From assembly GCA_937864365.1 (NCBI GenBank), contig CALMJT010000216.1, positions 1 to 64,000 on the forward strand: a stretch of DNA of 64,000 nucleotides, written 5' to 3'. The position numbers and the translations under genes are program-made. The number at the start of each line of letters is the position of its first letter. Positions within the stretch are counted from its first letter, which is position 1. Positions 16,734-27,500 of the stretch are shown piece by piece. The notes beneath the pieces are model-generated. The model made no database searches and had not been told where the DNA came from. It was given only the letters and a program-made list of their open reading frames with translations. The stretch is from an uncultured Alteromonadales bacterium (lineage in GTDB: Bacteria; Pseudomonadota; Gammaproteobacteria; Pseudomonadales; Cellvibrionaceae).

Positions 16734-18188
16734 TTATGGCTCATGAATAGTTTGTGCAACTTCAGCAACACAAGCCAGAAATATGTTAATTACAATGCTC
16801 ATTTCTTGCTGTGTGATGTTCAGCGGTGGTAAAAATCTTACCGTGGCACCGGCTCGACCACCTAACTCTAAAATAAGGCCATGATGTAAACAAAGTTGTT
16901 GTATTTTTCGTGCAATATTTCCGTCTGCCATTTTTGGTTTTTGTGGGCTGTTGTTTGCCGATACAATTTCAACACCGATCATTAAACCTCGTCCGCGAAC
17001 ATCGCCTAAAAATTCGTAGTCTTGTTGTAAACGTTTAAGTGCCGATAAAAGTTGATCACCACGTTTACGCACGTTTTCTAAAATATTCTCACTGCGAATA
17101 AGCTGTAATGTTTTAGCACCGGCCACCATGGCTAATTGGTTACCACGAAAAGTACCTGTATGCGCTCCGGGAAGCCATTTATCCAGTTTTTCATGATATG
17201 CAATTAATGCCATAGGAAGACCACCACCAATCGCTTTAGACATGACCAAAATATCCGGCTGAATATTGGCAAATTCGAAAGCAAACATATTTCCGCTTCT
17301 GCCAACGCCGCATTGAATTTCATCAAAAATTAACGGAACATCAAAGCGATCACACAAATCTCTTAACCCTTGTAGCCATTTTAGCGGAGCAGGAATAACA
17401 CCGCCTTCGCCTTGAATGGCTTCAACAACAATTGCAGCAGGCAAGGGCGTACCCGAATGAGAATCTAATAGCTGATGTTCTAATAAATTTAAATTAGCGT
17501 AAATACTTGCCTCTCCAGTTAATCCAAAGGGGCAACGATACTCATAGGGATACGGCATAAACTGGACATTGGCCATTAAATCAGGAACCGGAGACTTAGT
17601 TCCTCGATTACCCATAAGTGACAAGGTGCCGTTGGTCATTCCGTGATAAGCGCCCGAAAAAGACCAAATACCGCTGCGTTTTGTTGCCGTTTTAGCAAGT
17701 TTAATTGCAGCTTCTACCGCATCGGTTCCGGCTGGACCGCAAAATTGTAACTTAGCGCAACGTGCAAATTCCTTCGGTAAAATACTGAATACTTCCTTTA
17801 CAAACTCTCGCTTTGCTGGCGATGTTAGATCAAGTGTTTGCCAGGGCCCGCCGGATACTAAATAGTCGTTTACTGCACGAACAACTTCAGGGTGATTGTG
17901 TCCCAACGCAAATGTGCCCGCACCGGCCAAGCAATCTATAAATAATTGCCCCTGTGTATCTTCAACGAAAATTCCCTGAGCTTTTTTTATCGCGATCGGA
18001 ATATTTCTAGGATAACTGCGCGCATTTGATTCTGTTTGGTTTTGCTCTGATAAAAAAACATTGTCAGCAATCTTAAATTCTTCTTGCTGTAAAAATCTCG
18101 TTAAAGAATCAGACAAAACCGAAATAACGTTGTGTCGATCATTTTTTGCTTGTTTATTTTCATACTCGATAATTGTTTCTAGAGTCAT
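16734..18188 (-). CDS. dat: L-2,4-diaminobutyrate:2-oxoglutarate 4-aminotransferase (484 aa)
   Basis: A class III PLP-dependent aminotransferase of the diaminobutyrate type (PvdH/Dat/EctB group). It makes L-2,4-diaminobutyrate from aspartate 4-semialdehyde with glutamate as amino donor. Visible signatures are DCLAGAGTFALGHNHP, the cofactor-binding CGPAGTDAVEAAIKLAK and FSGAYHGMTNG, FDEIQCGVGRSG, and the PLP lysine in VMSKAIGGGLP (about residue 318). The N-terminus is about 50 residues longer than the core. The gene is divergent from the hydroxylase-NRPS operon and shares its promoter region with a Fur-like site. Two adenylation domains in the neighbouring synthetase carry a Dab code, so the role is precursor supply. 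An ectoine role is unlikely because no ectA or ectC is nearby. Confidence 0.92.
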   Translation of the reverse strand: MTLETIIEYENKQAKNDRHNVISVLSDSLTRFLQQEEFKIADNVFLSEQNQTESNARSYPRNIPIAIKKAQGIFVEDTQGQLFIDCLAGAGTFALGHNHPEVVRAVNDYLVSGGPWQTLDLTSPAKREFVKEVFSILPKEFARCAKLQFCGPAGTDAVEAAIKLAKTATKRSGIWSFSGAYHGMTNGTLSLMGNRGTKSPVPDLMANVQFMPYPYEYRCPFGLTGEASIYANLNLLEHQLLDSHSGTPLPAAIVVEAIQGEGGVIPAPLKWLQGLRDLCDRFDVPLIFDEIQCGVGRSGNMFAFEFANIQPDILVMSKAIGGGLPMALIAYHEKLDKWLPGAHTGTFRGNQLAMVAGAKTLQLIRSENILENVRKRGDQLLSALKRLQQDYEFLGDVRGRGLMIGVEIVSANNSPQKPKMADGNIARKIQQLCLHHGLILELGGRAGATVRFLPPLNITQQEMSIVINIFLACVAEVAQTIHEP

Positions 18189-18539
18189 TTCGATATCCCA
18201 TATAGGTCGAGCACATTTAAATTAATAACGTAAGAGAGTCGAGAAAGTAGCCAGTCTGTATATGCGCCGGTATAAATCTCGGCACAGTAATAAGCGCGTA
18301 AGTTTTTATGTGTGTTAATTAACCCAAACTTTCTTAGAAAAAATAATTTCCAAGTATGCGTTAATTTATGTTGAAGAATGATGCATCAATACTTTAAACT
18401 TATCAATAACAAGAGTACGAATCATTATCATTTATATTCGTGAAGTGATCCACATTGCTGAGTTTTTCTAAGAAAAACAACAATATCTGCTTAAGTGATC
18501 GCTTTATTACTATTCTCCAAAATAGATCTGGCACAGACT
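18189..18539. promoter_or_regulatory. Divergent promoter region with a Fur-box-like site at about 18415-18433
   Basis: A 350-base AT-rich gap between the aminotransferase and hydroxylase genes. It contains aatcattatcattta (from 18420), whose overlapping ATCATT/ATTATC hexamers match about 11 of 19 Fur-consensus positions. A single site here could repress both precursor supply and the 36-kb biosynthetic operon. No other feature is evident. Confidence 0.5.
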
Positions 18540-19574
18540 ATGAGCGCATTACCATACATCATTACGCCCAGTACGATTGCAGGTGTAATTGATAAAAGTT
18601 ACTCGAATATTCAACATCTAAATCAGCAAATCGCGCAACTAAAATCAGTAATAGAACGTAGTTTTGATCACTATGGTGCTGTATTAATGCGAGGATTCTC
18701 AGTTGATAACGAAGAACAATTTGCTTCAATAATACGTATATTTGATTTTGATTTATTGAACTACGATTTTGGTTCAACGCCCAGAAGTGTGATAAAAAAA
18801 GGCGTCTATACATCTACAGAATATCCGTCTCATCAAGTTATTCCACAACATTGCGAGCAAGCATACTGTTTACAATGGCCGAAAAAATTATGGTTCTACA
18901 GTCGTCTTGTTGCCGAAAACAATGGTGAAACGCCTATAGCCGACTGTCAAAAAATCTACGATTCAATTCCTGCCCAAATTAAAAATATCTTCGAAAAGAA
19001 AGGATTATTGTACGTAAGAAACTATGGTAATGGTTTGGATTTACCTTGGCAGCAAGCCTTCGGGACTGACAATCAAGAAGAAGTTTCTGCGTACTGCGAC
19101 AAAAATAATATTGGGTTTCAATGGAAAGATGACGATGAATTACGTACTTGGCAAAAATGTCAGGTAAGTATTCAACATCCTAAAAATCACCGGTGGACAT
19201 GGTTCAACCAAGCGCATCTGTTCCATATTTCTAATCTATCTGATTCAGTAAAAGAAACTTTATTGTCCGTAGTGGATAAAGAAGATCTACCCAGAAACGT
19301 ATATTTCGGCGATGGCTCCGAAATCCCAGATCAAATACTCGATGAAATTCGTGCAGTAATAGAAGAACACACGGTAAGTTTCCCGTGGCAAGAAAGTGAC
19401 GTAATGCTGATCGACAATCTACGTGTGAGCCATGGTAGAAATGTTTTTTCTGGCAATCGCAAAGTGTTTGTTGCAATGACGGAACCGTTCGGCGCAGTTA
19501 ATTTAGAAGCAAGCTCTGTAATGCCTAAATTAAACGAGCTACAGCCGGGCCAATTTCCCAGCTCGTTATTCTAA
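18540..19574 (+). CDS. Stand-alone aspartyl beta-hydroxylase, TauD/SyrP-like (344 aa)
   Basis: A non-haem Fe(II)/2-oxoglutarate dioxygenase predicted to hydroxylate the beta carbon of PCP-bound aspartate. The metal ligands are H104 and E106 (QHCEQAY) and the distal H298 (RVSHGRN), with the 2OG-binding Arg in GNRKVFVAM. I start at ATG 18540 (MSALPYI), which gives the SyrP-like length; a GTG at 18495 would add 15 unconserved residues. The gene opens the NRPS operon, 60 bases ahead of the first synthetase. In siderophore loci, free-standing hydroxylases of this type (T-beta-H-Asp) give L-erythro beta-OH-Asp. Here the likely target is the Asp module of the next gene. A fused paralogue lies at the end of the third synthetase. 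Confidence 0.9.
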   Translation: MSALPYIITPSTIAGVIDKSYSNIQHLNQQIAQLKSVIERSFDHYGAVLMRGFSVDNEEQFASIIRIFDFDLLNYDFGSTPRSVIKKGVYTSTEYPSHQVIPQHCEQAYCLQWPKKLWFYSRLVAENNGETPIADCQKIYDSIPAQIKNIFEKKGLLYVRNYGNGLDLPWQQAFGTDNQEEVSAYCDKNNIGFQWKDDDELRTWQKCQVSIQHPKNHRWTWFNQAHLFHISNLSDSVKETLLSVVDKEDLPRNVYFGDGSEIPDQILDEIRAVIEEHTVSFPWQESDVMLIDNLRVSHGRNVFSGNRKVFVAMTEPFGAVNLEASSVMPKLNELQPGQFPSSLF

Positions 19575-19634
19575 GTTCTCTCGTAAAAATTTAACGCCAT
19601 TGTTTAGACAACACTTACATTACATACAACGCTT

Positions 19635-22600
19635 ATGACTTTACGCAAATTTCCACTTACCGAAAATCAAATGTCTTTGTGGCTTGCACAATTGTCAGAC
19701 CCTAACAGTGTTGCATACAATATGGTGCACTCTCTGGAATTGGATATTTCTTCGTACAAAGAAACGTTACAGAACAATCATGAGTCATTAATAACATGCT
19801 TTAACACGGCCTTTTTAGCAGTATTGTTAGAAAATCCGGCGTTGCGCTGTATTTATAGGCAAAACAGCAACACTGTAGAGCAAGTGGTTCAAAACCCCGA
19901 TAATTTTGAAACTCCTTTTTATTCGATGGAGCTTGTATCGCTCGAAACGGAATGTGTTTGGCCACATTTACAACAACAAGCAGATCACATTTTTAATTTA
20001 GAAGAAGAATTACCTTGTAAAGGAATCCTATACCACAGTAAAAACGATAACGACAGGGTGGCATTACAAATTATTCTCCACCATATTGCCGGTGACTTTT
20101 TCTCCTGCGAATTGGTTTTTAATCAATTATTAATGCATTTAGACAAGCTATGTTCGATATTTAATGACTCTACGGCCTATCATAATTATTTGGAAGAACT
20201 TTTAAATCACTCCGATGATGCTTTCAAAAAATCTTTTTTTCATTATCAAAATGACGAATCCAATTACCGTTCTAGCGAAAGCAGTAAAATCGACCGCGGT
20301 TTCTGGCACGACTACTTAAATAATAGCGTGCCTTTAGAGCTACCACTCAATTTTATTCGCCCAAGTGTTCAAACATTTTTAGGCGATGAAATACAGACTC
20401 AATTTACAAAAGAAGAAATTATCGGAATCAAGCATGTAGCTAAAGCATTACACACAACACCCTACATTTTTTTATTCGGTCTATTTCAATGGTTGCTCAA
20501 CCAATATAGCTGTCAACAGAACTTTCGTATTGCAACACCTGTTACCGCTAGAACTCAAAAAAATTATCGAAAATCCATTGGTTATTTTGTTAGTCCAATT
20601 GTCTTAAATTGCCATGTCGATAAATCGGCTTTGCTGATCGATTTTGTGGCCGATGTCCAGAACAATCTTAGCAAAACGTTAGAGCATCAACGTTATCCTT
20701 TACGACGAATCATTAAAGACTGTATTGAAACCGGTGTAGTAGAGCAAACTTCAGATCGAACACCATTGTTCCAACACATGTTTACCTATTCAAGAATTCA
20801 ACGTCACTCCCACAGAAATAAGGTTAAAAAACACCTTCTTTCACAACAGCGGGGTAGCGCCCATGAATTAAACCTTATGGTGGTAGAAGATCGATACGGA
20901 ATCGAGCCACTATTGGAAATGCGCTGGCGTTTTAACGAAGCGCTCTATCACAGTAAATTCGTAAAAGAACTTTCAGATCAATATCGTTGTTTTATTAACA
21001 CACTTATTGCGTTACCAGAGCAATCACTGTTACGTACTCGGCTTGCAGATATTACGGTTCCGGAAAAATTTTTATCGATTATTAAAGCGTCTGAAATTTC
21101 GTTCAAAGGTGCACATGCGTTAAACGATTGGTTAACGATATGCTTAAACAGTCGTAACAACCTTGCAATTAAGACCGCTAACCAAGTATTTTCATACCAA
21201 GAGTTATTTTTTAATGCGCACGCCTATGCGCAAAAAATCAGCAAATTCGCTAACAAACCAACCATTGTTGGTATTTGTTTAGAACGCTCACCTGAAGCAA
21301 TTTTCGCTATGCTCGGCGCATGGCTACAGGGTGTACCATACCTATGTTTTGATCGGTCACTACCCAAACAACGCCTTGAATTACTGATAAACCAAGTTAA
21401 ACCCGATGTTTTATGGCTTGATCAAGCTGTATCAGAACTACCAAAAATTCAGGGCGTTGACATAATTCATGTTAACGAGCTTGAAGACATATCAAATCCA
21501 GACATTAGCTTTGAACAACTGGTTACTAGTGCACAGGCTCAAGACGATTTCGTTGCCTATAAGATATTTACTTCGGGCACAACTGGCCTACCAAAGCTTA
21601 TTTCCGTGTTACAGAGCAACCTATCGAATTACGTAAACAGTATCGCTCACGCCAATTTATTACCCGAAGGTAACAACAGCACACTATTATCACTAACCTC
21701 ATTTGCCACCGATCTTGGTCACACGGCTTTATTCGGCGCTTTATTAACCGGTAGAACCTATGTATTGCTTAATGACGAACAATGCAAAGATCCTAATTTT
21801 CTACAGGATTATCTGTCAATAAATCCGGTTGATGCCCTAAAAATTACACCGTCGTTTTTTTCCGCGTTGAGTGACGGCGTGCCCAACATTACACCCAAAC
21901 AACGCTTAATTTTTGGTGGTGAAAAGCTCACAGCTAATATCGTAAATACAGTTCTCGCAAACGAAAGCGATTCAAGCCCGCATGTGTTTAACCATTACGG
22001 TCCCAGCGAAAGCACCGTAGGTATTGTATGTGGCGAAATAACAAAAAATACTCGCTTAGATGAAATTCCTTTGGGTAGGGCGCTCAAAACCAGTAGTCTT
22101 GCCGTCGTTGATGCTGAGTTAAATGCGGTACCCAAAGGCGTAGTAGGTGAGCTTTTAATTGCAGGTGCTACGCTGAGTTTAGGTTACGACGATAAAACAC
22201 TCAATAAAGGCAGATTTATTGAGCACCCCTTAATCGGTCGTTGTTATCGCAGCGGCGATGTGGTCAAAATTGATCACAACGACAATTTAATATTTATAGG
22301 ACGAATTGATCGCCAAATAAAAATTCGTGGTCACAGAATTGAGCTCGACGAAATTGACGCAGTCCTATTGAAATGGGATGAGATTAAGCACGTTACTTCA
22401 GCGCCCAGAGAAGGCATAAATACGACCATTGATACGTATATCAGTTTTAAAAATGCTGTCTCTTTAACCCAATTAAAAGATAAATTGCAGCGTATTGAGC
22501 GTTTCGTATCAAACGCTCTGCCCGAATACATGCTTCCCGGTTATTGGCGAATTGTCAGTGAGATTCCTCGTACTGCCAGTGGTAAATTGGATATTAACGC

Positions 22601-24497
22601 GGTTAAAACATTGTCATTTGTGGAAATTCCCTTTGGTCAGTGTTCTGATGATCCCAATAGCACCATAAAGTCAGATCTACACTCAGATGTTATCCCATCT
22701 AACGACCTAGTAGTAAAACACGCTGCAACAAAAAAAGAAGACACTGGTAAAAATGTATATACTCCCGATAAAAAAATTCATGAAAAAGCCGTACGCAACG
22801 TTGCCGATAAACTTCACGATATTTGGTGTGAAGTGTTACAAAAAGAATCTATAAAACATAACCAAGACTTTTTCTCGCTTGGTGGTGACTCTATTTTAAG
22901 CTTGCAGATTATTGCTAAAGCCCGTAAACAACACCTTAAAATAACACCTAAACAATTTTTCACCGGAAAATCCATTTCAGGCATTGCAGAATTAATTACC
23001 CCTAAAACCGATATTGAAGAAGTGTATGCCACTAAAGCTACTGAGTTAAATAACGCAAAAGAACCGAAAGTCAATCAAAAACAATATCCTTTAACGGCAA
23101 TCCAGTCGTGGTTTTTTAATCAATTTCCAACGGGGGAAAACTTCTGGAATCAAAGTATTTTGATCTGTGATTTACCCGTAATTAGCTATGATCGTTTACG
23201 AGAATTTGTACGGCTCACACTAATAAAACATCCTCAACTTAGAGCGCGATTTGCCTGCGAAAACAACCGTTGGATTCAATTTTATGCCCCCGTTGAAGAC
23301 TCACTTATTACTGCATCGGTACAAACATTATCAACAGAATATTGGCAAGACTCTTCTAATCAGCAATATCAAGGTTTTTTGACGGGATTTCAGGCCACAA
23401 TGGATATTACCTACGGCCCGTTGTTTAAACTGCTGCAAGTAACAGACGGCAATGAGCAATCTAAAATTCTGTTCACTGCGCATCACCTTGTTATTGATGG
23501 CGTTTCTTGGCGAATTCTCTTAGAAGAATTTGACGAATTTTTCTTTACGGATAAATCTACATCACACATAAACAACGTGGTGGATAATACATTTAATGAT
23601 TGGCTAACCGAAGTTCAAACACGATCTACCATGCTGCAAAAACTTCCAAATCACTGGAACCCGGTTTTACACACGCTAACCAATACACAAACGGTAACTA
23701 GATCGTTAGTTGCCGATGCTCGGGATTATCAGCAAGTATTTAGTGAAGATTTTCTACTTTCTACAAAACTTCCTGAGCGGTTAACAGTAAAACATTATTT
23801 GTTAGCCAGTCTCAGTAAAGCTTTAACGCTCTGGTTTGATGACAACCCAGAATTAAAAAAATCATTCACATTCAATAATTACACCGTTATTGAATGTGAA
23901 AATCATGGACGAGAATCAACACACAACGATATAGATTTAAGTTCTACCGTTGGTTGGTTTACCTGCCGATATCCAGTGCTGGTACCGGTTAACACAACCG
24001 ATTCTAATCCGCTTATCGAGCAAACGAAATTAAACTTACCTTCAAATAACGATGCTATTGATTATGGAATTTGGCGCTATTTGCATGCTAATAGTACACA
24101 CTGGAATCACACACCGTTAAATCATCAAGAACCTTTTATGGTAGTTAACTACCTGGGCAAATTTATATCGCAGCCGGCTGGCCGAAATTACCAAATTATA
24201 GATCCGCTCAGTAACACATTAGAAGGTGCCGCGCTACACAACAGTCGCGCTAACACTTCGTTACGCGCACAACAACTGGATCTTAATTTGGTCTCGCGAG
24301 AAGACGGTTTACAGGTTCATTGGAGCTACAATCCGGCAATTTTTAGCGAAGTACAAATTATTGCGTTATCTCAATTATTTAAAGGTTCGTTAAATGAATT
24401 CAAACAGTTTATTGAAAACAACCTAGACGACCAACCTCAAGCGGCTGATTTTCATCTAACCGACGACGAGTTTTCTAGTTTACTAGAAGACCTTTAA
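19635..24497 (+). CDS. NRPS 1: C-like/interface - A(Asp) - PCP - E (1620 aa)
   Basis: First synthetase of the line. The order is: a condensation-superfamily domain (about 1-440) with an altered core HHIAGDF (H149, H150, D154, Phe for Gly); an adenylation domain (about 470-1030; FTSGTTGLPK near 644); a PCP with Ser in LGGDSIL near 1085; and an epimerase (about 1140-1590; HHLVIDGVSW near 1283 and TVGWFTCRYPV near 1437). Aligned by hand to PheA, the A-domain code reads DLTKIGHVGK, the aspartate code. The PCP has the GGDS form usual before epimerases. So the unit loads Asp and converts it to D-Asp or D-beta-OH-Asp. Nothing upstream needs condensing. The first domain is therefore either an acyl-transferring starter C domain or an interface domain docking the hydroxylase encoded just upstream. 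The next gene starts 24 bases later. Confidence 0.92.
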   Translation: MTLRKFPLTENQMSLWLAQLSDPNSVAYNMVHSLELDISSYKETLQNNHESLITCFNTAFLAVLLENPALRCIYRQNSNTVEQVVQNPDNFETPFYSMELVSLETECVWPHLQQQADHIFNLEEELPCKGILYHSKNDNDRVALQIILHHIAGDFFSCELVFNQLLMHLDKLCSIFNDSTAYHNYLEELLNHSDDAFKKSFFHYQNDESNYRSSESSKIDRGFWHDYLNNSVPLELPLNFIRPSVQTFLGDEIQTQFTKEEIIGIKHVAKALHTTPYIFLFGLFQWLLNQYSCQQNFRIATPVTARTQKNYRKSIGYFVSPIVLNCHVDKSALLIDFVADVQNNLSKTLEHQRYPLRRIIKDCIETGVVEQTSDRTPLFQHMFTYSRIQRHSHRNKVKKHLLSQQRGSAHELNLMVVEDRYGIEPLLEMRWRFNEALYHSKFVKELSDQYRCFINTLIALPEQSLLRTRLADITVPEKFLSIIKASEISFKGAHALNDWLTICLNSRNNLAIKTANQVFSYQELFFNAHAYAQKISKFANKPTIVGICLERSPEAIFAMLGAWLQGVPYLCFDRSLPKQRLELLINQVKPDVLWLDQAVSELPKIQGVDIIHVNELEDISNPDISFEQLVTSAQAQDDFVAYKIFTSGTTGLPKLISVLQSNLSNYVNSIAHANLLPEGNNSTLLSLTSFATDLGHTALFGALLTGRTYVLLNDEQCKDPNFLQDYLSINPVDALKITPSFFSALSDGVPNITPKQRLIFGGEKLTANIVNTVLANESDSSPHVFNHYGPSESTVGIVCGEITKNTRLDEIPLGRALKTSSLAVVDAELNAVPKGVVGELLIAGATLSLGYDDKTLNKGRFIEHPLIGRCYRSGDVVKIDHNDNLIFIGRIDRQIKIRGHRIELDEIDAVLLKWDEIKHVTSAPREGINTTIDTYISFKNAVSLTQLKDKLQRIERFVSNALPEYMLPGYWRIVSEIPRTASGKLDINAVKTLSFVEIPFGQCSDDPNSTIKSDLHSDVIPSNDLVVKHAATKKEDTGKNVYTPDKKIHEKAVRNVADKLHDIWCEVLQKESIKHNQDFFSLGGDSILSLQIIAKARKQHLKITPKQFFTGKSISGIAELITPKTDIEEVYATKATELNNAKEPKVNQKQYPLTAIQSWFFNQFPTGENFWNQSILICDLPVISYDRLREFVRLTLIKHPQLRARFACENNRWIQFYAPVEDSLITASVQTLSTEYWQDSSNQQYQGFLTGFQATMDITYGPLFKLLQVTDGNEQSKILFTAHHLVIDGVSWRILLEEFDEFFFTDKSTSHINNVVDNTFNDWLTEVQTRSTMLQKLPNHWNPVLHTLTNTQTVTRSLVADARDYQQVFSEDFLLSTKLPERLTVKHYLLASLSKALTLWFDDNPELKKSFTFNNYTVIECENHGRESTHNDIDLSSTVGWFTCRYPVLVPVNTTDSNPLIEQTKLNLPSNNDAIDYGIWRYLHANSTHWNHTPLNHQEPFMVVNYLGKFISQPAGRNYQIIDPLSNTLEGAALHNSRANTSLRAQQLDLNLVSREDGLQVHWSYNPAIFSEVQIIALSQLFKGSLNEFKQFIENNLDDQPQAADFHLTDDEFSSLLEDL

Positions 24498-24521
24498 AAA
24501 TTATCTAACTTAATTAATCTC

Positions 24522-27500
24522 ATGACAGAATCTAAAGACTCAAATAGCAAAGCTAAAAATATAGAATCAATATATCCCTTGTCGCCAATGCAAGAAGGGT
24601 TGCTGTTTCATAGCTTAATGAACCCAGGTACAGGTATCTATTTGCTACAGTACCGTCATGTGATGGAGATAGATAATCTTAATATTGAGGCTTTTATTCA
24701 AGCATGGGATTTCGTGTTCCAAAAACATGAACTGCTGCGCACGTCGTTTGTTTGGAAAAATCAAAAACAACCGCTACAAGTTGTTCATAAGACTATTAAT
24801 TCTCCCGTTGAAATTTTAGACTGGCAACATCTTAATGAAACCAACCAGCGTGAAGCTCTGGATGAACTCTTAAAATCTGAACGTGAGACGGGCTTTGAAT
24901 TTACAAAAGCCCCGTTGATGCGCGTAAAGCTGATTAAACTAAGCAGTAATAAATATCAATTTTTACGCAGTTATCATCATATTTTAATGGATGCTTGGTG
25001 CTTTTCATTAATTATGATGGATTTTTTATCGGCTTATCGAGACATTATTTCTGGCCGGGTTAATACACCAACTATTCATAAACCCGTACCTTACTCAAAA
25101 TTTATTCAATGGTTGCAACGACAAGATAAGGACAAAGGCCTAACTTTTTGGCGCGATTGCCTTGCAGGTTTTGATCAGCCAACGTTTGTGCCCTTATTAA
25201 CTTCTAACGCAAACGATAAAAGCAATGCAGTAGAAGATTTGGTGACGATCTTAGATGAACACACCACCGATACTCTTAATCGAGCAGCTTCTAGCGCGCA
25301 GGTTACGCTCAATACATTAATTCAAGGGGCTTGGTCGTTATTATTGAGTCGCTATTCACAAACCTCCGATATAGTGTTTGGAGTAACAGTAGCAGGGCGC
25401 CCGGCAAGTCTTCCAGACATGTCGGATGTCGTTGGCCTATTTATCAATACTATTCCACTAAGAGTGAATGTAAACTCAAATAGCGAATTAACATCATGGT
25501 TAAAAAATCTATTCGAGGATAATTTATTAATTCGTGAATACGAACAGATTCCCCTAGCAGACATTCAAAAAATCAGTGAAATTGACTCCGCAAGAGGTCT
25601 GTTTGATACCTTATTTGTTTTTGAAAACGCGCCTTTTGATGCCGGTTTAAAACAGGAGAATCTCGAATTTTTGGTTAGCGAGGCAACCAATCGCACCCAC
25701 ACAAATTATCCTTATACCGTTGTCGTTATTCCCGGTAAAACCGTACATTTACAACTGAGCATTCACAGTGAACGCGTCGATAAAGACATTGCTCAACGAA
25801 TGCTTCAGCAATTTTCTCGTCTTGTGTGTTCTATTGCGCAACACATTTGCAGCGAAGATATAATTACTCTGGGCGAAATTCCGTTGTTAAATGCGCAAGA
25901 AATTTATGCATTAACACAAGGGTTAAACGCACATTCTGCCGATTTAATCGACAAAAAGTCTTTAGAATACGGTTATTTACAACGCGTCCAAGAACAGGTT
26001 TTAAGCAAGAGCAAAGAAACACTGCTGATTCACAACGGCAATTCGTACAGCTACGAGTATATCGACAAGCAATCCAGTAAAATCGCACACTCCATTTTCG
26101 CGGCGAACTTACCGCCGGAAAGTGTTATTGCGGTATTGGGCAAGCGCAGCGCAGACTATTTAAGCACAATATTAGGAATACTAAAGGCAGGCTGTGCTTT
26201 TTTACCGCTCGATCCCGCGCATCCTAAACAGCGTCATTGCGATATATTAACCGAGGCGCAACCTGCTGCATTAATTTTGTTGGATGAGAACCGGTCATTT
26301 ACAACAGCCGATTTTTCGTCATCGACTGTTACATTTAGCCAATGGCACTTCTCACATTTGCAGCAACGTAATCTGAACTCTTCGGAGCCTTTAATACTGC
26401 CGAGCCTAAAAGGCAATAATTTAGCCTATGTTATTTACACCTCGGGATCTACCGGTAAACCCAAAGGCGTTTTAATTGAGCATAAAGGTATGCTTAATAA
26501 TATGCTGGGGAAATTGCCCGAATTACAACTAGATTCATCAGACGTTATCGCCCAAACAGCGTCCCAAGCCTTTGATATTTCGGTGTGGCAATTACTCACG
26601 GCACCCATTCTCGGTGCTAAGATTTGTATTGTTGATGACGAAGATGTACGCAATCCATCGGCGTTAACCGCAATTGTTGAAAAGCAAAAAATAACCATTT
26701 TAGAAATTGTACCGGCGTTAATCCAATCGTTACTCGATCAACCGAGTAACGCGTTACAATCCTTGTGCTGGGTAATGTCAACCGGCGAAGCGCTATCGCC
26801 GGAACTTGCAAAAAAATGGCTGCGTAAATACCCACAAATTCCTCTCATGAATGCTTATGGGCCTGCGGAATGCTCTGACGACGTTGCGTTTTATCCCCTT
26901 AAAACCATTAGTGATGCAGAATTTAATCCGTTACCCATCGGTCGGGCTACCGCAAATTTAGAGCTTTATGTTTTAGACAGTCATTTACAACCGGTACCGG
27001 TCGGTGCGGTGGGAGAAATTTATGTGGCCGGTATTGGTGTTGGCCGAGGTTATCACCGTCGCGCCGATTTGACCGAACAAAGTTTTTTGTTAAATCCCTT
27101 TAAAAATTCCAGCACTTATATTTATCGCACGGGTGATTTAGGTTCGTATAACTGTCAAGGAGTAATCAGTTATCACGGTCGTATCGATGGGCAGGTAAAA
27201 ATTCGTGGATTTCGAATTGAAGTTGGTGAAATAGAAAACTGTATTGAGGCGCTACCAGACTGTGAGCGCGCGTTGGTTATTGTTGAAGGTTGTAACGATA
27301 CCAAACGCTTGGTTGCCTATGTACAACATAAAAGCGCCAATGCCTCAAATCTTAAACAGTGGACAAGCGAAAAACTACCCAGCTATATGGTGCCGAGCAC
27401 GTTTATTGTTCTCGATAAAATGCCATTGAACGCCAATGGTAAAATTGATAAAAAAGCTCTGCCAAAGCCCGATAATATAACGCATGAAATTATCGCTCCT

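Noticed and set aside
16734-18188. EctB of an ectoine operon
   Set aside because: No ectA or ectC is adjacent, and the gene shares a promoter region with Dab-activating NRPS genes.
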